This document shows, piece after piece, positions 35,694 through 43,945 of a stretch of DNA of 64,000 bases. The DNA is from Scandinavium ludwigii_A. GTDB lineage: Bacteria; Pseudomonadota; Gammaproteobacteria; Enterobacterales; Enterobacteriaceae. The notes below the pieces were generated by a model. That model did no database searches. It was not told the origin of the DNA and saw nothing but the letters and a program-made list of their open reading frames with translations. Position numbers and translations under genes: made by a program. The stretch covers positions 3,596,001-3,660,000 of the forward strand of contig CP191518.1 of the NCBI GenBank assembly GCA_050516505.1, read 5' to 3'. Positions within the stretch are counted from its first letter, which is position 1, and the number at the start of each line of letters is the position of its first letter.

Positions 35694-36652
35694 AAGCTTT
35701 CACCTATGAACGCGTGAAAACACCCGCCGATGCGGCGGCCAGCGCCCGACGTTCGGCCGGGGCGAAATTTATCGCAGGCGGAACCAATCTGCTGGATTTA
35801 ATGAAGCTTGAGATTGAGACGCCGGTGCATCTTATCGACGTCAACGGCCTGGCCCTGAATCATATCGAGGCCACCGACGGCGGCGGATTGCGCATCGGCG
35901 CGCTGGTGCGTAACACCGATTTAGCCGCCGACCCACGCATACGTCGTGATTACGCGGTGCTGGCCAGAGCGTTACTGGCGGGAGCATCCGGTCAACTTCG
36001 CAATCAAGCCACCACGGCGGGCAATCTATTGCAACGCACCCGCTGCCCTTATTTCTACGATACCAACCAGCCCTGCAACAAACGCTTACCCGGTAGCGGA
36101 TGTGCGGCGCTTGAAGGTTTCAGCCGCCAGCACGCGGTAGTCGGTGGCAGTGAAGCCTGTATTGCCACGCATCCCAGCGATATGGCGGTGGCGATGCGCG
36201 TACTGGACGCGGTAGTAGAGACCGTCGATCCGGACGGAAAGCAACGCCAGATCCCAATCGCCGATTTTTATCGCGCGCCGGGCAACACCCCGCATCGTGA
36301 AACCGTCCTGACACCGGGGGAACTGATCCTCGCGGTGACGCTGCCCGCGCCACTTGGCGGCAGACATATCTACCGTAAAGTGCGTGACCGCGCCTCATAC
36401 GCGTTTGCGCTGGTGTCGGTGGCCGCCGTGATGCTGCCCGATGGCAGTGGGCGCGTAGCGTTAGGCGGCGTGGCGCATAAACCCTGGCGGCAGGCTGAAG
36501 CGGACGCGCAAATCCCGCATGGGGCGCAAGCGGTGTATGACCAGCTTTTTAGCCACGCGCACCCCACGCCTGAAAATGCATTTAAGCTGACGCTGGCGAA
36601 GCGCACGCTCGCCTCCGCGCTGACCGAAGCGAGGGCCGGACATGAAATTTGA
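35690..36652 (+). CDS. paoB: Aldehyde oxidoreductase FAD subunit PaoB
   Basis: 320 residues (E. coli about 318). FAD-binding PCMH-type domain with AGGTNLLDLMK near 31-41, and the extra iron-sulfur loop of this family with cysteines 119, 129, 138 and 157, consistent with the [4Fe-4S] cluster known in PaoB. A CO-dehydrogenase-type C-terminal domain follows. Overlaps paoA by 4 bases and paoC by 11 bases, so the three subunits are translationally coupled. Confidence 0.95.
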   Translation: MKAFTYERVKTPADAAASARRSAGAKFIAGGTNLLDLMKLEIETPVHLIDVNGLALNHIEATDGGGLRIGALVRNTDLAADPRIRRDYAVLARALLAGASGQLRNQATTAGNLLQRTRCPYFYDTNQPCNKRLPGSGCAALEGFSRQHAVVGGSEACIATHPSDMAVAMRVLDAVVETVDPDGKQRQIPIADFYRAPGNTPHRETVLTPGELILAVTLPAPLGGRHIYRKVRDRASYAFALVSVAAVMLPDGSGRVALGGVAHKPWRQAEADAQIPHGAQAVYDQLFSHAHPTPENAFKLTLAKRTLASALTEARAGHEI

Positions 36653-38837
36653 AAAACCCGCAGGCCAAAACCCGATTGATAATCTTACCGTTGTCGGTCA
36701 GCCCCACGACCGCATTGATGGCCCGCTGAAAACCACCGGCAGCGCCCACTACGCCTATGAATGGCATGACGTCGCCGATAACGTCGCGTATGGCTATGTC
36801 GTCGGCGCGGCGATTGCCAAAGGGCGAATCACCGACATGGACATCGAGGCGGCGAAAACCGCGCCCGGCGTCCTGACCGTGGTCACCGCTGGCAACGCCG
36901 GAGCGCTCAGCAAAGGGAGTAAAAACACCGCCATGCTGCTCGGCGGCCCAGTGATTGAACACTATCATCAGGCGGTGGCGCTGGTGGTCGCCGAGACGTT
37001 TGAGCAGGCACGCGCGGCGGCGGCGCTGGTGAAGGTAGAATATCGCCGGGATGCCGGGGCCTATTCGTTAGCGGACGAAAAACCCGCCGCGACCGCGCCG
37101 GAAGGCGAAGAGGACAAAAACGTCGGCGATTTTGAAGCCGCCTGGTCAACGGCGGCGGTAAAACTGGATGCCACTTACACTACGCCCGATCAGAGCCATA
37201 TGGCGATGGAGCCGCATGCTTCAATGGCGATCTGGGAGGGCGAAAAGCTGACCGTCTGGACCTCAAATCAGATGATCAACTGGTGTCACACCGATCTGGC
37301 GGAAACCCTGAAGCTCCCGATGGAGAACGTGCGGATAATCTCCCCGTATATCGGCGGTGGATTTGGCGGGAAGCTATTTTTACGAAGTGATGCCCTGCTG
37401 GCGGCGCTTGGCGCTCGGGCGATAAAACGCCCGGTGAAAGTCATGCTGCCGAGACCGGTCATTCCCAACAATACAACGCACCGCCCGGCGACCATTCAGC
37501 ATATTCAGATTGGCTGCGACAGCGACGGCAAAATCACCGCCATTGCCCATGAAAGCTGCTCCGGGAATCTTTCCGGCGGCGCGCCCGAAACCGCCGTTCA
37601 GCAGACCGAACTGCTCTACGCCGGGGCGAATCGCCACACGGCTTTACGACTGGCAAAACTTAATCTGCCGGAAGGCAATGCCATGCGCGCGCCCGGTGAA
37701 GCGCCGGGGCTGATGGCGCTGGAAATCGCAATCGACGAGCTGGCCGAAAAAGCGGGCATCGACCCGGTTGAGTTCCGCATTCTGAATGACACCCAGGTCG
37801 ACCCTGCTAATCCTGAGCGTCGTTTCTCGCGCCGCCAGCTGGTGGAGTGTCTGCGCACCGGCGCGGAACACTTCGGCTGGAAACAGCGTAATGCGACGCC
37901 CGCTCAGGTCCGCGACGGACGCTGGCTTGTCGGCATGGGCGTGGCGGCGGGTTTTCGCAACAATCTTCTGACAAAATCCGGGGCGCGCGTGCATCTGGAT
38001 GGCAACGGCAACGTGACGGTTGAAACGGACATGACCGACATCGGCACCGGCAGCTACACCATCATCGCCCAGACGGCAGCAGAAATGCTCGGCGTGCCGA
38101 TGGCAAAAATTGACGTCCGGCTGGGCGATTCCCGCTTTCCCATCTCCGCCGGTTCCGGTGGCCAATGGGGTGCTAACACGTCGACGGCGGGCGTGTATGC
38201 CGCCTGCGTGAAACTGCGCGAAGCCATCGCCAACAAACTGGGCGTTGATGCGGCCCAGGCGCATTTCGCCAATGAAGAAATCATCGCGGGTGACAGGCAT
38301 ATCAAACTCAGCGAGGCGGTGTCAGGCGGGACATTAACCGCCGAAGACACCATCGAATTTGGCTCCCTCGACAAGCAGTATCAGCAGTCGACGTTTGCCG
38401 GGCATTTTGTCGAGGTAGGCGTGGATTCCGCGACCGGGGAAGTCCGGGTCCGGCGAATGCTGGCGGTCTGCGCGGCCGGACGCATTCTTAACCCGAAAAC
38501 CGCGCGCAGTCAGGTGATAGGCGCGATGACCATGGGTCTCGGTGGAGCGTTGATGGAAGAGTTGGCGGTCGATACACGGCTGGGGTATTTCGTTAATCAC
38601 GATATGGCGGGCTATGAAGTGCCGGTTCACGCCGACGTGCCGCAGCAGGACGTGATTTTCCTTGAGGATACCGATCCGATTTCATCGCCGATGAAAGCCA
38701 AAGGGGTCGGGGAACTGGGGCTGTGTGGGGTCAGCGCAGCAATCGCCAACGCGGTGTATAACGCCACCGGCGTGCGGGTGCGCGATTATCCGGTCACGCT
38801 GGATAAATATCTCAACGCCCTGCCGGACGTGGTGTAA
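36642..38837 (+). CDS. paoC: Aldehyde oxidoreductase molybdenum subunit PaoC
   Basis: 731 residues, xanthine oxidase-type molybdenum-binding subunit. Conserved parts: GGGFGGKLF near 238, the cofactor loops AMRAPGEAPG near 347 and GQWGANTST near 507, and the catalytic glutamate E691 in KGVGELGLCG, matching E692 of E. coli PaoC. It binds molybdopterin cytosine dinucleotide and has no signal of its own, being carried out with PaoA. Starts 11 bases inside paoB. Confidence 0.96.
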   Translation: MKFEKPAGQNPIDNLTVVGQPHDRIDGPLKTTGSAHYAYEWHDVADNVAYGYVVGAAIAKGRITDMDIEAAKTAPGVLTVVTAGNAGALSKGSKNTAMLLGGPVIEHYHQAVALVVAETFEQARAAAALVKVEYRRDAGAYSLADEKPAATAPEGEEDKNVGDFEAAWSTAAVKLDATYTTPDQSHMAMEPHASMAIWEGEKLTVWTSNQMINWCHTDLAETLKLPMENVRIISPYIGGGFGGKLFLRSDALLAALGARAIKRPVKVMLPRPVIPNNTTHRPATIQHIQIGCDSDGKITAIAHESCSGNLSGGAPETAVQQTELLYAGANRHTALRLAKLNLPEGNAMRAPGEAPGLMALEIAIDELAEKAGIDPVEFRILNDTQVDPANPERRFSRRQLVECLRTGAEHFGWKQRNATPAQVRDGRWLVGMGVAAGFRNNLLTKSGARVHLDGNGNVTVETDMTDIGTGSYTIIAQTAAEMLGVPMAKIDVRLGDSRFPISAGSGGQWGANTSTAGVYAACVKLREAIANKLGVDAAQAHFANEEIIAGDRHIKLSEAVSGGTLTAEDTIEFGSLDKQYQQSTFAGHFVEVGVDSATGEVRVRRMLAVCAAGRILNPKTARSQVIGAMTMGLGGALMEELAVDTRLGYFVNHDMAGYEVPVHADVPQQDVIFLEDTDPISSPMKAKGVGELGLCGVSAAIANAVYNATGVRVRDYPVTLDKYLNALPDVV

Positions 38838-38846
38838 GGAGACGCG

Positions 38847-39791
38847 ATGGGACAGAACGCGATATGTTTCTCCCCGGCTGACACGGCCCTGATCACGCCG
38901 GAGCAGGCGTGTCTGACCGATGACAGCCGGGAGATTTTACGCTTTGCGCTTGAGGCATTAACCGCAGGGATGGGTGCGGCGTTGGTCACGCTGGTGGCGA
39001 TCCGTGGCGGGGCATCACGCTCCCTGGGTGCGCAAATGGCGGTGCGCGAAGACGGCTTATACTGCGGCTTTGTGTCCGGCGGCTGCGTGGAGGCAGCAGC
39101 GGCGCACGAGGCGATGGCGGTCATCGCGTCGGGCCAGGACCGCGATGTACGCTACGGCGAAGGCTCGCCTTATTTCGATATCGTTCTGCCGTGCGGCGGC
39201 GGTATCACGCTCAGCATCCATCGGCTGCATGCTGCGCAACCGTTGCTGGCGGTGCTCAACCAGCTGGAACAACGTCAACCCGCCGGGCTGCGTTATTCGC
39301 CTCAGTCACAGACGCTGCAAATTATCACCTCACCGTCCAAAACGGGCTGGCATGATCACGCCTTCGATACCGTGTACCGTCCCGTCGTGCGGGTGATGGT
39401 ATTGGGTCGATCCATCGAGGCGCACATGACCGCCACGCTGGCGCAGGCCGTCGGTTACGATGTCCACACCTGTACCGATTTCGATACGGATCGCGACAGA
39501 ATGATCGATGCCGACACCGCGGTGCTACTGCTGTGGCATGACCTGCACCGCGAGTTGCCCGTTTTACAGGCCGCCCTTCGCAGCAGGCCATTTTATATCG
39601 GCGCAATGGGCAGTCATCGGACGCATGGGCAGCGCAGCCAATCGCTAAGGGAACGGGGCTGGAGCGAAAGTGATATCGCGCGGATCAAAGCCCCAATTGG
39701 CATCTTTCCCAAAGCCCGCGATGCACGATCGCTGGCGCTGTCGGTTCTGGCAGACGTAGCGGCGGCCCGCCTGCAAACCGGGGAACCGTAA
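38847..39791 (+). CDS. paoD: Molybdenum cofactor insertion protein PaoD (XdhC family)
   Basis: 314 residues (E. coli 318). XdhC/CoxI-family chaperone: an N-terminal XdhC-CoxI domain with GGCVE near 73-77 and a C-terminal Rossmann domain (VMVLGRS near 183, GAMGSHRTH near 252). It sulfurates or protects the cofactor and loads it into PaoC. An AAGGAG site precedes the ATG, 9 bases after paoC. Its TAA stop shares one base with the ATG of the next gene. Confidence 0.93.
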   Translation: MGQNAICFSPADTALITPEQACLTDDSREILRFALEALTAGMGAALVTLVAIRGGASRSLGAQMAVREDGLYCGFVSGGCVEAAAAHEAMAVIASGQDRDVRYGEGSPYFDIVLPCGGGITLSIHRLHAAQPLLAVLNQLEQRQPAGLRYSPQSQTLQIITSPSKTGWHDHAFDTVYRPVVRVMVLGRSIEAHMTATLAQAVGYDVHTCTDFDTDRDRMIDADTAVLLLWHDLHRELPVLQAALRSRPFYIGAMGSHRTHGQRSQSLRERGWSESDIARIKAPIGIFPKARDARSLALSVLADVAAARLQTGEP

Positions 39792-40342
39792 TGCCCTCCC
39801 TCGTGGTGATCATTCTGGCCGCCGGACGCGGCGAACGGTTCCGGGCGAGCGGCGCCACGACGCATAAACTCGATGCGCTTCTGCAAGGCCATTCGGTGTT
39901 AACGCATGTGATTCAAGCGGTCAAAGACGCGGACCTTGCGTGGCATCTGGTCAGGCCGGAAGGCGGCACGCGCGGCATGGGCGAATCCATTGCGTCAGGC
40001 GTATGCGCCACCCCACACGCCGCAGGCTGGCTGATTCTGCCCGGCGATTTACCGCTGATTCAGGCCGATTCTTTGCGCCGTGTCGCCGAAGGGCTAGGCG
40101 AAAAGCCGGTTGTCGTGCCGCATTTTCGACAGCAGCAAGGGCATCCGGTGGCGTTCAGCCGTGACTTTCAGCCCCTTCTAACGGCTCTGGCGGGGGATAC
40201 AGGTGCCAAAGAGATTGTGCATCGCGCCCGGCTTCAACATCAGGTTCTGGAGCTGGCCTTACAGGATGGAGGGATTGTGCATGACATCGATACGCTGGCG
40301 GATCTGGCGGCTGCGCAGCGGGTGTTGAACCCGCGTCAGTGA
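39791..40342 (+). CDS. MocA-like molybdopterin nucleotidyltransferase in the pao operon
   Basis: 183 residues of the MobA/MocA NTP-transferase fold: N-terminal LAAGRGERF for nucleotide binding, GDLPLI near 81 for the metal, QGHPVAFS near 117 and VHDIDTLADL near the end, the last three matching E. coli MocA in order. MocA makes the cytosine dinucleotide form of the cofactor that PaoC needs. The TAATG overlap with paoD shows it is the fifth gene of the operon; E. coli K-12 has no such gene there. CTP use is inferred from context. Confidence 0.82.
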   Translation: MPSLVVIILAAGRGERFRASGATTHKLDALLQGHSVLTHVIQAVKDADLAWHLVRPEGGTRGMGESIASGVCATPHAAGWLILPGDLPLIQADSLRRVAEGLGEKPVVVPHFRQQQGHPVAFSRDFQPLLTALAGDTGAKEIVHRARLQHQVLELALQDGGIVHDIDTLADLAAAQRVLNPRQ

Positions 40343-40450
40343 CGCTGAACATTGGATTGTAACCGCTCTTACATTCCTGCTTTTCCAGGGCCCTGCCCCG
40401 CACCGTCGTCTACAGTTAACCGTATCAATCACTTGTAGAACATCAACTTT

Positions 40451-41110
40451 ATGGGTTTTTCGCTAAGGACTCACCTGTTCACGCGACTGCGGTTGCTGAT
40501 TTCAATTGCCGCAGGCGTTATCTGTTATTTCGCCCTTCCCGCAACGTTAGGTACGCTGCAACGCATGTTGATCGGCTGGAATGTTCTGGCCTGGCTGTAT
40601 CTGATTATCATCTGGTTTCGCATGCTACGTACAGACGTGAAAGATATTCCGCGTATCGCCAAAATTCAGGATCAAAGCGCGGGGCTGGTGTTGGGCATGG
40701 TTATCGTCGCGTGTATGGCCAGCATTGTGGCGATCCTGAGCGAACTGTCTTCCTTACACTCACTTTCCGGCATGCCGCGGCTCCTTCATGTTGCCCTGAC
40801 AGCCACGACGTTGGTTGTCTCCTGGGCATTGCTGCCAAGCTCCTTCGCGATGCATTATGCGCACCATCATTACCTGCATCGCAACAAAGACGTTTCGCCG
40901 ATGCTCTTCCCGGAAAAACCCGACGATCCCGGTTACTGGGATTTTCTCTACTTTGCGTTTACGATTGCCGTGGCGTCACAAACCGCGGATGTGGCGACCG
41001 GCACCACCGAGATGCGCCAGATTACACTCCTGCAGTCCGTCATCTCATTTGTCTTTAATCTGGCGATTTTGGGACTGTCGGTTAACGTCGGCGCCGGGTT
41101 ATTGAGCTGA
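40451..41110 (+). CDS. DUF1345 membrane protein
   Basis: 219 residues with about five hydrophobic segments and the DUF1345 hallmark DDPGYWDFLYFAFTIAVASQ-x-AD near 157-179 preceded by YAHHHYLHR. Function unknown. About 108 bases separate it from the pao operon on the same strand; the ribosome site is weak. The start is the first ATG fitting the family (MGFSLRTHLF). Confidence 0.83.
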   Translation: MGFSLRTHLFTRLRLLISIAAGVICYFALPATLGTLQRMLIGWNVLAWLYLIIIWFRMLRTDVKDIPRIAKIQDQSAGLVLGMVIVACMASIVAILSELSSLHSLSGMPRLLHVALTATTLVVSWALLPSSFAMHYAHHHYLHRNKDVSPMLFPEKPDDPGYWDFLYFAFTIAVASQTADVATGTTEMRQITLLQSVISFVFNLAILGLSVNVGAGLLS

Positions 41111-41216
41111 GCCCACATTAATGAACAGTTTTCATTAACCCTAGCGGATTGCACCCTCTAATCAAATAAATCACCCTGCGCTATTCTTTGCCGACACAAC
41201 CGCGAAGGATAACGTT

Positions 41217-42068
41217 ATGCACTCTGTAAAATTGAATAACGGCATTGAAATGCCCCTGCTGGGCTTTGGTGTATTTCAGATGACGGATGCCGCCGAGTGC
41301 GAGCGTGCCGTCATTGATGCCATCGAAACCGGCTATCGCCTGATTGATACCGCCGCCTCCTATCAGAATGAAACTCAGGTCGGTAATGCTCTGAAACAGA
41401 GCGGTATCGCGCGCGATGAACTCTTTATCACCACCAAATTGTGGCTGCAGGACACGCATTACGAAGGCGCTAAAGCGCAGTTCGAACGCTCGCTGAACCG
41501 CCTGCAGCTGGATTACGTCGATCTGTATCTGATCCACCAGCCTTATGGCGACGTGCACGGCGCATGGCGTGCGATGGAAGAGCTGCATCAGGCCGGTAAA
41601 ATCCGCGCCATTGGCGTGAGCAATTTCCATCCGGATCGCCTCGCCGACCTCACCGCATTTAATAAAGTGGTTCCGGCAGTTAACCAGATTGAAGTGAACC
41701 CCTTCAACCAGCAGCTGCACGCGGTGCCGTGGATGCAAACCCACGGGATCCAGCCTGAAGCATGGGCGCCGTTTGCCGAAGGAAGAAATGGCCTGTTCCA
41801 GCATCCGGTATTAACCGCCATCGGCGCGAAATACGGCAAAAGTGTGGGCCAGGTTGTCCTGCGTTGGATCTTCCAGCGCGGCATTGTCTCGCTGGCAAAA
41901 ACGGTGCGTAAAGCGCGAATGGAAGAGAACATCACTATCCTCGACTTCGAACTCAGCCAGGAAGAAATGCTGCAAATCACCGCGCTCGACAGCGCAACCA
42001 GTGCATTCTTCTCCCATCGCGATCCGGCGATGGTGCAGTGGCTGACCGGTCGTAAACTCGACGTGTAA
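41217..42068 (+). CDS. Aldo/keto reductase (AKR5-like)
   Basis: 283 residues, (beta/alpha)8 NADPH-dependent reductase. The catalytic tetrad is recognisable: D in LIDTAASYQNE (with the Tyr 5 residues on), K in FITTKLW, and H in LIHQPYG. C-terminal cofactor residues lie in SLAKTVRKARMEEN. Resembles 2,5-diketo-gluconate/glyoxal reductases; substrate not deducible. AAGGA precedes the ATG. Thirteen bases separate it from the second reductase, so a two-gene operon is likely, possibly clearing aldehydes alongside PaoABC. Confidence 0.87.
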   Translation: MHSVKLNNGIEMPLLGFGVFQMTDAAECERAVIDAIETGYRLIDTAASYQNETQVGNALKQSGIARDELFITTKLWLQDTHYEGAKAQFERSLNRLQLDYVDLYLIHQPYGDVHGAWRAMEELHQAGKIRAIGVSNFHPDRLADLTAFNKVVPAVNQIEVNPFNQQLHAVPWMQTHGIQPEAWAPFAEGRNGLFQHPVLTAIGAKYGKSVGQVVLRWIFQRGIVSLAKTVRKARMEENITILDFELSQEEMLQITALDSATSAFFSHRDPAMVQWLTGRKLDV

Positions 42069-42081
42069 TGAGGAATTGTTA

Positions 42082-43071
42082 ATGCAAAAACGTTATCTCG
42101 GTAAATCTGGACTGCAAGTCTCGGCGCTGGGTCTGGGCTGCATGGGCCTCAGCCATGGTTATGGTCCAGCAACGGACACTCGTCAGGCTATTGAACTTAT
42201 CCGCAACGCCGTCGAACGCGGGGTTACCTTCTTCGATACCGCCGAAGTGTACGGCCCGTATCTCAACGAAGAGGTGGTCGGCGAAGCATTAAAACCGTTC
42301 CGCGACCGGGTGGTTATCGCCACCAATTTTGGTTTTACCTTCGGGGCTGACAACAAGCAGCAGATTTTGAACAGCCGCCCGGAGCATATCCGCCAGGCGG
42401 TAGAAGGCTCACTGCGCCGCCTCAAAACCGATGTCATTGATTTGCTGTATCAGCACCGCGTTGATCCGGACGTGCCGATTGAAGACGTCGCGGGCGTGGT
42501 CAAAGACCTGATTGCGGAAGGAAAAGTGAAACACTTCGGTCTGTCCGAAGCGGGGGTGCAAACACTCCGTCGGGCACATGCCGTGCAGCCCGTCGCCGCA
42601 TTGCAGAGTGAATATTCCATGTGGTGGCGTGAGCCTGAGCAGGACATTCTGTCGGTACTGGAAGAGTTAGGCATTGGTTTTGTACCGTTCAGCCCGTTGG
42701 GCAAGGGCTTCCTGACCGGAGCCATCAAATCGGGTACCACCTTTGGCGCAGATGATTTCCGCAGCAAAGTGCCGCGTTTTGCCGTCGAGGCCATTGAAGC
42801 CAATGAAAATCTGGTCATTGTGCTCGGTGAACTGGCTGCCGAGAAGGGCGTGACCCATGCACAAATCGCGCTCGCCTGGTTGTTGGCGCAGAAACCGTGG
42901 ATTGTGCCGATTCCGGGTACCACCAAACTGCATCGACTGGAAGAAAACCTCGGCGCGGCGGACATCACCCTGTCTCAGGATGAGCTACGTAAAATTGGGC
43001 TAGCGCTTGAAGCGGTGAAAATCGTCGGCGATCGTTATCCGGCCGCACTTCAGGCTCGCGTGGGCCGCTAA
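42082..43071 (+). CDS. Aldo/keto reductase (YakC/AKR13-like)
   Basis: 329 residues, a second aldo/keto reductase of a different subfamily. Motifs: LGLGCMGLSHGYGP near 16-29, FFDTAEVYGPYLNEE near 51 with the catalytic Asp and Tyr, a Lys position replaced in context ATNFGF (AKRs usually have ATKFG there), and LYQHRVDPDVPIED. IPIPGTTKLHRLEEN near the end is the NADPH site. Start at 42082 (MQKRYLGKSGLQ) behind GAGGA, not the TTG at 42076. The Asn in place of the usual Lys of the tetrad is odd. Confidence 0.87.
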   Translation: MQKRYLGKSGLQVSALGLGCMGLSHGYGPATDTRQAIELIRNAVERGVTFFDTAEVYGPYLNEEVVGEALKPFRDRVVIATNFGFTFGADNKQQILNSRPEHIRQAVEGSLRRLKTDVIDLLYQHRVDPDVPIEDVAGVVKDLIAEGKVKHFGLSEAGVQTLRRAHAVQPVAALQSEYSMWWREPEQDILSVLEELGIGFVPFSPLGKGFLTGAIKSGTTFGADDFRSKVPRFAVEAIEANENLVIVLGELAAEKGVTHAQIALAWLLAQKPWIVPIPGTTKLHRLEENLGAADITLSQDELRKIGLALEAVKIVGDRYPAALQARVGR

Positions 43072-43079
43072 AGTTCCGG

Positions 43080-43105
43080 CTGGCTTGTCACTGTTGGCAA
43101 GCCAG
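43080..43105 (+). terminator. Hairpin after the aldo/keto reductases
   Basis: CTGGCTTG and CAAGCCAG form an 8-bp stem 9 bases after the stop, but only TCATAA follows, so termination would be weak or Rho-assisted. The remaining 43106-43366 holds no gene that I can see. Confidence 0.45.
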
Positions 43106-43366
43106 TCATAAGAGGATTCGCGGCGATTAAATACACGCCTGATATTTTCCAACCGTAATTATTACGAATATTCCACAACTTTATTGTTCATATTTGGACC
43201 AGGACATATTCCATTAAGAATGCTCTCATTTACTTCAACACAACCTGCTCACTTTGATGTATATTAACGGCCCAGTGAAATTTTGCGTAATTCCGGGCCA
43301 ATGAGCGAGACTTTCCGAATCCATCTCAGTGCCTGAAGAACGTGTTAACGCATATTAAGGAATGAC

Positions 43367-43561
43367 ATGTACGGCTTAGTTTTGATTATCTCATTTGCCA
43401 CCGGCGCCACTCAAAGCAACGTTATCGGGGTCTACAGCAGCCAGGAACAGTGTGAGGCGGCCTCGCAGTCCCACCCCTCAAACACGCATTGCGCATTCAT
43501 CGATCCTGATAAGGGCCTGGTAGCCGCCAAATCGAATAACAACGATGCCTCGCAGTCCTAA
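43367..43561 (+). CDS. Small DUF1482-like protein
   Basis: 64 residues starting MYGLVLIISFATGATQSN, a short hydrophobic N terminus, then VYSSQEQCEAA and a second cysteine (THCAF). The layout resembles the DUF1482 family (YebW of E. coli), which is of unknown function. TAAGGA precedes the ATG with good spacing. It stands alone between the reductase genes and the tRNA gene. Family assignment is tentative; that it is a real gene is likely. Confidence 0.6.
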   Translation: MYGLVLIISFATGATQSNVIGVYSSQEQCEAASQSHPSNTHCAFIDPDKGLVAAKSNNNDASQS

Positions 43562-43754
43562 TAGAAATATCGCGCGTCTGAGCGGTGAGGTGTAATTAAT
43601 CCCCCCGACGCGCGACCTTCCAACCGAAATAACCCTTCCGATTTCCATCGAAATATCGACACCGTATATTCAGTGCCCTGTAGTGACTATTCATAAGTTA
43701 TGGTAAAAGACTCGTTTGCTGAATGGGTAGACAGAGGGCTATGACAAAATGAGA

Positions 43755-43830
43755 TGGTGCCGATAATAGGAGTCGAACCTACGACCTTCGCATTACGAAT
43801 GCGCTGCTCTACCAACTGAGCTATATCGGC
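43755..43830 (-). tRNA. thrW: tRNA-Thr (anticodon CGU)
   Basis: 76 bases on the minus strand, GCCGATATAGCTCAGTTGG at the 5' end and CCA encoded at the 3' end. All four stems pair; the anticodon loop reads TTCGTAA with anticodon CGT. As far as I can recall the sequence equals E. coli thrW, and the place beside proA is the same. In E. coli K-12 this gene is the attachment site of prophage CP4-6; no integrase or duplicated tRNA end is seen here. Confidence 0.97.
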
Positions 43831-43945
43831 ACTGAGTGCTGTAAAACACCGGGGATGTGTTTCGGAGTGAAAGGTTAAAACTCTGCGGGTGATGCGTCAA
43901 TGGCCTTCAGAATCAAATGCCTATTTTTGCATCACCCGAGTTCAA

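Noticed and set aside
43755..43830. Duplicate tRNA end (att site) marking an integrated element at thrW
   Set aside because: No second copy of the tRNA 3' segment was found, and no integrase gene is in the window.
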